NCBI GenBank assembly: GCA_946631345.1
Contig: CAMPAA010000161.1
Coordinates: forward strand, 1-7,456
Source: an uncultured Verrucomicrobiota bacterium
Lineage (GTDB): Bacteria > Verrucomicrobiota > Kiritimatiellia > RFP12 > UBA1067
Direction: 5' to 3'
DNA length: 7,456 bases
Shown in pieces: positions 1 to 5,614 of this stretch. The notes under the pieces were generated by a model. The model saw only the letters and a list, made by a program, of their open reading frames with translations, had not been told where the DNA came from and ran no database searches. The position numbers and the translations under genes were made by a program. The stretch's first letter is position 1, and the number at the start of each line of letters is the position of its first letter.

Positions 1-42
1 GAGCTGGCCTCTGATTGCAAGGTCGAGAATCTTTTTGTCGAG
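1..42 (-). repeat. HsdS internal repeat, second copy
   Basis: This copy matches 799-840 at 29 of 42 bases by hand alignment, with a perfect 14-base core at 20-33 (plus strand AGGTCGAGAATCTT). It encodes KILDLAIRGQL. The copies are 798 bases (266 codons) apart, the period expected between the two halves of an HsdS subunit. The window edge may cut this copy. Confidence 0.8.
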
Positions 43-858
43 CCTCTGCGCGGTTGTGGTAATCGCGTCCGCCGCTACTCCGATCTTGTCGGCATATGCA
101 AACAGTCTCTCGACATTCGCCACGATACGCCTCTGCTCGGCGAGAGGAGGAAGAGGAAACAAGAAAAACGATAAAGTTCCCTGACTTAAATTGAACATTG
201 TCGTTCCCTTTGAATCGCCTTCAAAGATTTTGCGCGCATATGGGGATGTGAATAATAAACGGCTGTATGTCGGATCAATTGAACCGTAAAGTTTAATAAA
301 GAACGAGCCTGTTCCGCAAAGCCAGCCATCTTGTTCCGATGCAACTATCGCGCTCCGCCCCATTTCCCCTCTGCGCCCAAGAACGATCATTCCTTTGTGT
401 AGGACGTACTCAGATAAGCGACTTCGTGTTTCTGGTGATACATACTTGTCTGGGACGATTAGTCCATCCACCATGTTTATTGGATTGACTATGGGGATGC
501 CTTTATCCACATAGTCACTTTGATGTAGATTACTTCCAAATGGGCCGGTGGCAATCGCACAAACACTTTTCAACCTTGTCCACGCCCAGCCTTGCGGAAG
601 TTCAAATGGGATATTCTCCGACAAATCCTTTCTCGTGCCGTCCGCGAACTTCTCATAGGGCACCCCATCGGAACCGATGACGATTTCGGACGGGTTCTTG
701 TCCTTCTTGATTTTCTTCGCCTTAACGAGTTCCGCCTTTTCTGCCTTGATACGTTCAAGAAGAACGCTCGCAGGCTCGTCGCCGGGATCTTGCGGCACGA
801 GTTTGCCGCGAATGGCGAGGTCGAGAATCTTCGCCTTGATTTTCTCGACAGTTGTCAT
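1..858 (-). CDS. hsdS: Type I restriction-modification specificity subunit HsdS (3' end missing)
   Basis: This is the DNA-recognition subunit of a type I restriction-modification complex; it sets the target sequence for both HsdM methylation and HsdR cleavage. The frame reads 286 codons without a stop and leaves the window at base 1, so only about the first two thirds of a usual 400-450-residue HsdS is present. Residues 1-20 hold a conserved segment (KILDLAIRGKL) that returns at 276-286 as KILDLAIRGQL. Residues 21-55 are charged and probably helical. Residues about 85-240 form the first target-recognition domain, entered by the typical ELPQGWAW and left by PLPPLAEQRRIV, followed by a central helix ending LFAYADKI. 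The second recognition domain lies outside the window. The start is the ATG overlapping the hsdM stop (ATGA), which implies translational coupling. The recognition domain is AT-richer (about 44% GC over 181-540 by hand count) than flanking conserved parts, as expected for exchanged recognition domains. The target sequence cannot be predicted. Confidence 0.95.
   Translation of the reverse strand, partial: MTTVEKIKAKILDLAIRGKLVPQDPGDEPASVLLERIKAEKAELVKAKKIKKDKNPSEIVIGSDGVPYEKFADGTRKDLSENIPFELPQGWAWTRLKSVCAIATGPFGSNLHQSDYVDKGIPIVNPINMVDGLIVPDKYVSPETRSRLSEYVLHKGMIVLGRRGEMGRSAIVASEQDGWLCGTGSFFIKLYGSIDPTYSRLLFTSPYARKIFEGDSKGTTMFNLSQGTLSFFLFPLPPLAEQRRIVANVERLFAYADKIGVAADAITTTAQRLDKKILDLAIRGQL
799..840 (-). 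repeat. HsdS internal repeat, first copy
   Basis: This is the N-terminal copy of the HsdS repeat, encoding KILDLAIRGKL near residues 10-20. Its 14-base identical core is at 818-831. In type I systems such repeats flank the first recognition domain, form part of the conserved HsdM-binding regions, and can serve as sites for recombination that swaps recognition domains. Confidence 0.8.
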
Positions 859-2351
859 TCACCGACCTCCGCGAGGGCTGCATCAAGTCCGTCTATAGCC
901 GTAACATACGCCTCGCGCTGCGACTTGAGTTCGTCCATGAGTTCGTCAAGCGAGACATCCTCCACTGAATCCGACTTCTCCTTAATCCACTTGAAGTCAA
1001 GGTTCGTCGCCTCGCGCTTTACGATTTCGTCGTATGTGAACTTGCGCCAGCGTCCGTCCGGATTCGATTCGCTCCATGTTTCCTGTCGCTTGTGGCGATT
1101 TTCCGGGTTGTAGCACTTCACGAAATCCGCAAGATCCTCCTCACGCATCGGATTCGTCTTGAGCGTGTGGTGAACGTTCGTGCGGTAGTCGTAAACCCAC
1201 ACCTCCTTTGTCTGGATGGTCTTGGACGCGGGACGGGCGTCGAAGAAGAGGACATTCGCCCGCACACCCTGCGCGTAGAAGATCCCGGTCGGGAGACGGA
1301 GGATGGTGTGCAGATCCATCGTCTCCATGAGCTTCTTCCGGATCGTCTCGCCCGCGCCTTTCTCGAACAAGACATTGTCGGGCAGAACGACCGCCGCCCG
1401 TCCGTCGGTGCGGAGCAGGGTACGGATGTGCTGCACGAAATTGAGCTGCTTGTTGGAAGTCACGCACCAGAAGTCCTGGCGGTTGTAGATCTGCTTTTCC
1501 TTGGATTCCTCGCCTTCTTCGTTGATGACGGTCTGCGCGGTCTTCTTGCCGAACGGCGGATTCGTGGCCACAATCTTGACGAGGGTGGACGGCGAAGACA
1601 CAAGTGCGTCTTTGAGCTCCACGGGGACTGCGCCATCAAGCGTTCCCATGTTGTGCAGATACATATTCATCAGACAAAGGCGACGCGTGGTGGGCACGAT
1701 CTCGTTGCCGGAGAATGTCTCATCGCGCAGAAACTTCTTTTGGTGAACGTTCATTGTATCCGCGAAATGCTCGAGGATATATTCGTATGCCTTGAGGAAG
1801 AAGCCGCCCGTGCCGCAGGCGGGGTCGCAGATCGTCTCGCCCGGCTGCGGGCGGATGCACTGCATTATGGCGGATATGAGGGCACGGGCGGTGAAGTACT
1901 GCCCCGCGCCGCTCTTCTTGTCCTCGGCGGTTTTGGCAAGAAGTTCCTCGTAGATGTCACCCTTGAGATCGGTGTTCATCCCGCTCCACGTCTCACGACC
2001 AATCATGTCGATTACCCCGGCAAGACGAGCAGGAGTGCCAATATGGTTCTTCGCCTGAAGGAACATCTGACCGAGCATCCCCGGCTCGTTTCCGAGGGCG
2101 GCGAGAAGTTTCTCATAGTAGGATTTCAGCTCTGTCCCCGTCTTTGACTTCAGAACCTGCCAGTTCCATTCGGCCGGCATATCGCGGTCGAGTTCGTCGG
2201 CCATTTTTAGGAAAAGGAGAAAGGTTATCTGCTCAAGATATTCGCTCGCACCAACGCCCTCGTCGCGCAGAACGTTGCAGAAACTCCATACGCGCTTGAC
2301 GAGCGCGGAGGACTGGTCGATTCGGGCTGTGGAATCCTTTTGGACTGGCAT
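855..2351 (-). CDS. hsdM: Type I restriction-modification DNA methyltransferase subunit HsdM
   Basis: HsdM is the N6-adenine DNA methyltransferase subunit. With HsdS it protects host DNA, and with HsdR it forms the restriction complex. The 498-residue length is typical of the family. Residues 1-130 resemble the helical HsdM N-terminal domain. A GQYFTAR segment at about 150-156 is the family's motif X region, DPACGTGGF at 176-184 is the AdoMet-binding motif I, and NPPF at 264-267 is the catalytic motif IV of N6-adenine methyltransferases. All key residues are intact. The C-terminal part (about 400-498) carries the conserved aromatic and charged stretch seen in EcoAI/EcoEI-type subunits. The ATG at 2351 is preceded by AAGGAA about 11 bases upstream, next to the hsdR stop, with 15 bases between the genes. 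The hsdM stop overlaps the hsdS start (ATGA). Assignment is secure; the type IB label is inferred from overall resemblance. Confidence 0.97.
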   Translation of the reverse strand: MPVQKDSTARIDQSSALVKRVWSFCNVLRDEGVGASEYLEQITFLLFLKMADELDRDMPAEWNWQVLKSKTGTELKSYYEKLLAALGNEPGMLGQMFLQAKNHIGTPARLAGVIDMIGRETWSGMNTDLKGDIYEELLAKTAEDKKSGAGQYFTARALISAIMQCIRPQPGETICDPACGTGGFFLKAYEYILEHFADTMNVHQKKFLRDETFSGNEIVPTTRRLCLMNMYLHNMGTLDGAVPVELKDALVSSPSTLVKIVATNPPFGKKTAQTVINEEGEESKEKQIYNRQDFWCVTSNKQLNFVQHIRTLLRTDGRAAVVLPDNVLFEKGAGETIRKKLMETMDLHTILRLPTGIFYAQGVRANVLFFDARPASKTIQTKEVWVYDYRTNVHHTLKTNPMREEDLADFVKCYNPENRHKRQETWSESNPDGRWRKFTYDEIVKREATNLDFKWIKEKSDSVEDVSLDELMDELKSQREAYVTAIDGLDAALAEVGE

Positions 2352-2366
2352 TGTTTGTTGTTTCCT

Positions 2367-5132
2367 TTATGCGGCAAGCGCTTCATTAAGTTCGTCGATG
2401 ACGGCCTTGGTCTCGTTGCCGAAAATCTGCTTCAGCCGAAAATAGCCGCCGAACTCGTTGAACGGAATGAGGTTGAAATCGTCGCGGTCGATGTGCAGGC
2501 TCGTCTTGTAGTGGTCGCGCACATGGCGCATAAACTCCGCGTCATCGTCTGTAAGTTTGTTTCCGGGATGGGCATTGTTCCACTTGAACACCCACTTCTT
2601 GTAATTTGCATCCACCGTCGTGGAGAAAGGAACGAGCGAATGGTCTATGCCGGATACGTAGCGAATCAAGGCGAGAGCGGCTGCTTCACGCGATCCGTCG
2701 AACGCTGGCTTTTCAGTTCGTCCAATCCTGTGATAGGCAGACCAGACGGCCTCAATTCCAAATGGCGTACTTTCGCTTTCCATCTGCTTGATGAAATCGG
2801 TTATCATGTCGAGGGTCACTTCCCTGCGCCGATGCGGTTGCTCAAAGTAGATCTGGAGCGGCTCGATTTTGTCCTTGTGGGAATGTAGCCAGTTCTCGAA
2901 ATCATAGATGTACGATTCGCAGGCCTGCTTGGACTCTGCGGCCCATTCGCTTCTCGTCACAGAGTCGATGTTCTCTGCGAGATACTGGTCATGCGCCTTG
3001 CGGACATTTACGAGAAATTGGTTCAGTGCGCCATTGAACGCCTTTGTGGCCTCGTTCTGAAGCTTCTCCTCGGCTTTGGCCTTCGCCTCCTCGTTGGTCA
3101 GGCTGGGGTCGGCGGCCTTCTCCGATACCGTGGCGGAATTGACATTGTCGGGATCGAAAGCATAGTAGAGTTCTTTTGCGATGGTCTGGAGATCTTTGCC
3201 GCCCGTCAACTGTTCGACTTTCTTCTGCTCGTCATCAGTCAATACCATGCCGAGTTTGACGAGCCGTCCGGCAAGTGAAGTGCCTTCATCGGCGGTGAGT
3301 TGCGAGAGAGCGGCTTTTTGCAAAAGTTCCTTCAGCGAAACGCCCGGCTTTTTCTCGAAGTCGCCAGAGATGGTCTTCATGGACGAGGTCACACCGATTG
3401 CATCAACGAGGATGTAATGCTGCTTGCCGTCATTGGCGTCCGGCGTAACTTTCTTGAGGGCCTCCACGTCAATGGTGCGCGTTCCGCGTCCCTTCATCTG
3501 CTCGAAGTAGTTTGCGCTGCGGACGTCGCGCATGAACACAAGGCATTCGAGCGGCTTCACGTCCGTGCCGGTGGCAATCATATCGACCGTGACGGCAACA
3601 CGCGGATTGTAGTCGTTTCTAAACTGCGACAGGATGCTCTTCGGATCCTCCACCGCCTGATACGTGATCTTTTTGCAGAAGTCGTTGCCTTCGCCGAATA
3701 CTTCGCGCACGATGTCGACAATGTCGTTTGCGTGTGAATCGTCCTTTGCGAAAATGAGAGTTTTCGGCACGTATTCGCCTGATCGATGGGGAAAGAGTTT
3801 TTTGAACAAGACCTTCTTGAACTCCATGATTACGGTGCGGATCTGGCTCTTGTTCACGACTTTTTTGTCGAGGTCTTTACCTGTGTAAGGAAGATCGTCG
3901 TCAAGTTTCTCCCATTTTTCGGCACGTGTCATTTTGTCCCGAGTGCGCACCTGCTGTTCGCAGGATATTGTCTCGCCGTTTCTGGTGATTTTCGTGTCGA
4001 TGAGATATACGTCTCCACCAACGTTTACGCCATCAAGGATCGCCTGCTCATGGGTGTACTCGCTTACCACATTCTGCTTGAAAAAGGCGAACGTGCGGTT
4101 GTCTGGCGTGGCAGTAAGGCCAGTAATAAAGGCGTCGAAGTATTCGAGAACCTGCCGCCAAAGGTTGTAGATGGAACGATGGCACTCATCTACAATGAGG
4201 AAGTCGAAGTATTCAGGTGGTAGCGATTGATTGTATTCTACCACGGCGTTCTTGCCCGTCTGCCATTTCGCAGAATCCTCCTCGCTTGCTTCGTCGAGTT
4301 CCTGGCCCTTGAGAATCGAGTACATTCTCTGTATCGTCGATATGCAAACCTTGGCGTTCGGGTCGATTTTCGACGAGGTGAGCCGTTGAACCTGATAAAG
4401 CTCGTGAAACTTGTACTGTTCACCTTCCGGCTGGTAGTTCTGGAATTCTTCAAGTGCCTGAATGCCGAGTTGCTTTGTGTCGACGAGCATCAGGACGCGC
4501 TTTGCCTTGGCGAATTTCAGCAGGCGATAAACCGACGTGATTGCGGTGAATGTCTTTCCCGCGCCTGTCGCCATCTGGATGAGGGCGCGAGGGTTGGCCG
4601 CCGCAAATGATTTCTCAAGGTTCACAATGGCCGAGAACTGACAATCGCGCAAATTTCCTTGTGCAAGTGCGGGTATGTCTTCTCGAAGTCGCCCTCGAAG
4701 GGTCTTGTTCTCGTCCCTCAAGCGTTGCATTTCCTCCGGGCGCATAAACGAAAACACTTCTCGTGAGCGGGGTTTTGGATCCATGCGATCCCTGAAGCGC
4801 GTGATGATTCCCGTTGATTCGTATATGAACCGGATGTGATACTTGTTGCCATATATCTTCAATTCGGCATTTGCATAATCTTCCGACTGCTTCTCAACAT
4901 CGGCAAGATTGTAGCCCAGTGCGAACTTCTTGGCCTCAATGAGGCCGCATGGCTTCTTGTCGACGATGAGCAGGTAATCGGTAGGGCCGGTGGAAGTCGG
5001 ATATTCGCGCAACGCAACGCCAAGGCTGGCGTTCAGATCCGGCAAGGTGTGGTCTTGAACAGACCATCCAGCTGCAACAAGCATTGCATCAATCTTGTCG
5101 CGGGCGACTTGCTCTGGATTTTGATTAGGCAT
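2367..5132 (-). CDS. hsdR: Type I restriction enzyme endonuclease/translocase subunit HsdR
   Basis: HsdR is the motor and nuclease subunit: it pumps DNA by ATP hydrolysis and cuts unmethylated DNA far from the recognition site. From the start chosen here it has 921 residues. The N-terminal nuclease domain shows a PD-(D/E)xK pattern, D52 followed by E66-x-K68 (LIEAKK). The superfamily 2 helicase core has Walker A MATGAGKT (187-194), DECH (315-318), LTATPD (339-344), a motif V region near 516-525 (TGTDV) and QMKGRGTRT (545-553). Residues from about 700 to the end resemble the EcoEI_R_C domain that docks onto the methyltransferase. No key residue is missing. ATG 5132 has AGGAG 6 bases upstream and opens MPNQNPEQVARDKID, which fits family N-termini. 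An in-frame ATG at 5192 would add 20 unrelated-looking residues and has only a GAGG-type site, so it is less likely. This is the first gene of the operon. Confidence 0.97.
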   Translation of the reverse strand: MPNQNPEQVARDKIDAMLVAAGWSVQDHTLPDLNASLGVALREYPTSTGPTDYLLIVDKKPCGLIEAKKFALGYNLADVEKQSEDYANAELKIYGNKYHIRFIYESTGIITRFRDRMDPKPRSREVFSFMRPEEMQRLRDENKTLRGRLREDIPALAQGNLRDCQFSAIVNLEKSFAAANPRALIQMATGAGKTFTAITSVYRLLKFAKAKRVLMLVDTKQLGIQALEEFQNYQPEGEQYKFHELYQVQRLTSSKIDPNAKVCISTIQRMYSILKGQELDEASEEDSAKWQTGKNAVVEYNQSLPPEYFDFLIVDECHRSIYNLWRQVLEYFDAFITGLTATPDNRTFAFFKQNVVSEYTHEQAILDGVNVGGDVYLIDTKITRNGETISCEQQVRTRDKMTRAEKWEKLDDDLPYTGKDLDKKVVNKSQIRTVIMEFKKVLFKKLFPHRSGEYVPKTLIFAKDDSHANDIVDIVREVFGEGNDFCKKITYQAVEDPKSILSQFRNDYNPRVAVTVDMIATGTDVKPLECLVFMRDVRSANYFEQMKGRGTRTIDVEALKKVTPDANDGKQHYILVDAIGVTSSMKTISGDFEKKPGVSLKELLQKAALSQLTADEGTSLAGRLVKLGMVLTDDEQKKVEQLTGGKDLQTIAKELYYAFDPDNVNSATVSEKAADPSLTNEEAKAKAEEKLQNEATKAFNGALNQFLVNVRKAHDQYLAENIDSVTRSEWAAESKQACESYIYDFENWLHSHKDKIEPLQIYFEQPHRRREVTLDMITDFIKQMESESTPFGIEAVWSAYHRIGRTEKPAFDGSREAAALALIRYVSGIDHSLVPFSTTVDANYKKWVFKWNNAHPGNKLTDDDAEFMRHVRDHYKTSLHIDRDDFNLIPFNEFGGYFRLKQIFGNETKAVIDELNEALAA

Positions 5133-5138
5133 AGGCGA

Positions 5139-5143
5139 CTCCT
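5139..5143 (-). promoter_or_regulatory. Ribosome binding site that decides the hsdR start
   Basis: AGGAG on the minus strand lies 6 bases before ATG 5132. It is the strongest ribosome binding site near the gene and supports the 921-residue form over the 941-residue reading from ATG 5192. Confidence 0.75.
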
Positions 5144-5200
5144 GTTGCAAGACCAAATGAAGGGAACGACAAGCAAGAACGCAAAACACCATTTGCGCCC

Positions 5201-5214
5201 TCGACGACCGTCGA
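5201..5214. repeat. Short perfect inverted repeat in the hsdR leader
   Basis: TCGAC and GTCGA form a perfect 5-base inverted repeat around a 4-base centre. On the hsdR transcript it could make a small tetraloop hairpin about 70 bases before the start codon, just before the alternative start at 5192. It could also be an operator half-site pair. No regulator is visible in the window. Confidence 0.35.
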
Positions 5215-5266
5215 TTGCCTTGTCCTTTTTCCTTTCATGACAATATCGCTTTAGAAACTGGCAAGT

Positions 5267-5275
5267 ATTATACCA
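5267..5275 (-). promoter_or_regulatory. Probable hsdRMS promoter (extended -10)
   Basis: The minus strand reads TGGTATAAT, a perfect TATAAT box with the TGn extension. Extended -10 promoters need little or no -35 box, and none resembling TTGACA is found at 16-18 bases spacing. Transcription would begin near 5260 and give a leader of about 128 bases before ATG 5132. It points at the restriction operon and has no competing gene between. Confidence 0.6.
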
Positions 5276-5280
5276 TTTCC

Positions 5281-5295
5281 AGGCGTTTTTCGCCT
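5281..5295. repeat. Inverted repeat beside the hsdRMS promoter
   Basis: AGGCG and CGCCT form a perfect 5-base stem around five T residues on the plus strand. It sits where the -35 region of the hsdRMS promoter would be, so it could be a protein-binding site controlling restriction, but it is short and could be chance. It lacks the trailing T run of a terminator in either direction. Confidence 0.3.
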
Positions 5296-5314
5296 TAAGA
5301 ATCGCATATGTGCA

Positions 5315-5330
5315 GATTGGTTGATTGGTT
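5315..5330. repeat. Two-copy tandem repeat of GATTGGTT
   Basis: Two perfect, directly adjacent copies of the 8-base unit GATTGGTT occupy 5315-5322 and 5323-5330, about 40 bases upstream of the hsdRMS -10 element. It may be a protein-binding site or a small slippage product. Confidence 0.5.
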
Positions 5331-5422
5331 ACGGAACTTTCGGATATCGCGGCAATAAACATCCCCATGAACAGATGCCAGACAAAAAACGGAACCGAAG
5401 TCCCAAGCCACTTCATGGACGT

Positions 5423-5438
5423 GGCGAGGATACTCGCC
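5423..5438. repeat. Perfect 6-base inverted repeat
   Basis: GGCGAG and CTCGCC flank a GATA centre, giving a perfect six-base stem with a four-base loop. It lies 14 bases from the G-quadruplex motif. With no T run next to it, it is not a classical terminator; an operator or structured DNA element is possible. Confidence 0.4.
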
Positions 5439-5452
5439 TACGCCGCCAACAG

Positions 5453-5484
5453 CCCCACGCAGCCCCCGGAGCCCCCGCGCCCCC
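5453..5484 (-). other. G-quadruplex motif (minus strand)
   Basis: The minus strand carries four G runs of 5, 5, 5 and 4 bases, separated by loops of 3, 4 and 6 bases; on the plus strand these are C runs at 5480-5484, 5472-5476, 5463-5467 and 5453-5456. This satisfies the standard G3+N1-7 intramolecular quadruplex pattern. The plus strand could form an i-motif. It lies between the two divergent promoters, about 180 bases upstream of the hsdRMS one and about 115 bases upstream of the DUF1796 gene one. Whether it folds in the cell is unknown. Confidence 0.7.
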
Positions 5485-5598
5485 ATACGCAGAAAGTCGA
5501 TGAACGCGAAGCTGATCCTCGCCAAGTACTCCCGATTCTTTTGCAATCCACGTGCCGGAAAGTTTTTGCATGGCGTTCACGCAGGGAATGGCATGTTT

Positions 5599-5607
5599 TG
5601 GTATAAT
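5599..5607 (+). promoter_or_regulatory. Probable promoter of the DUF1796/glycosyltransferase operon (extended -10)
   Basis: TGGTATAAT is a perfect extended -10 element, identical to the one facing the other way at 5267-5275. No TTGACA-like -35 box stands 16-18 bases upstream. The -10 box ends 7 bases before ATG 5615, so transcription would start at or within a base or two of the start codon, making a leaderless transcript. If a longer protein start is used, this match must be chance. Confidence 0.55.
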
Positions 5608-5614
5608 TCCCACT

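Larger units (their letters stand above)
5125..5238 (-). other. Possible 37-codon leader ORF overlapping the hsdR start
   Basis: Within the predicted hsdR leader an ATG at 5238 opens a short basic-then-hydrophobic reading frame. It begins MKGKRTRQSTVVEG, ends GLATGVAYA, and its TAA stop (5125-5127) falls within the first codons of hsdR, in another frame. Such an arrangement could couple translation of hsdR to the leader. I see no strong ribosome binding site before it and no recognisable family, so chance is the more likely explanation. Confidence 0.15.
5296..5598. other. Intergenic region between divergent operons, no convincing gene
   Basis: This stretch separates the promoters of the two divergent operons. 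Frames open on both strands, but none has a good start, a ribosome binding site or a recognisable protein sequence; several are low-complexity readings of the C-rich tract near 5450-5485. What it does hold is a GATTGGTT tandem repeat, a 6-base inverted repeat and a G-quadruplex motif, listed separately. I see no tRNA, terminator with a T run, or insertion sequence. A small RNA cannot be ruled out by eye. Confidence 0.6.

Noticed and set aside
1092..2147. Plus-strand 351-codon open frame
   Set aside because: It lies entirely antisense to hsdM, which carries all its family motifs; the reverse frame is open because of GC-rich third positions and shows no recognisable domain.
5133..5192. In-frame 20-residue N-terminal extension of HsdR from ATG 5192
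   Set aside because: ATG 5132 has a better placed AGGAG and its product begins as HsdR proteins usually do; the extension looks unrelated, although a GAGG before 5192 keeps it possible.
5281..5295. Hairpin as a rho-independent terminator
   Set aside because: The T residues are in the loop, not after the stem, the stem is only 5 bases, and no gene ends nearby in either direction.
5033..5416. Minus-strand 127-codon frame running from the intergenic gap into hsdR
   Set aside because: It spans the predicted hsdR promoter and overlaps about 100 bases of hsdR in another frame; no ribosome binding site or family is seen.
5295..5546. Minus-strand 83-codon frame with an LRGLRG stretch
   Set aside because: Its start is a non-ATG codon without a ribosome binding site, and its repetitive stretch is just the translation of the G-run tract.
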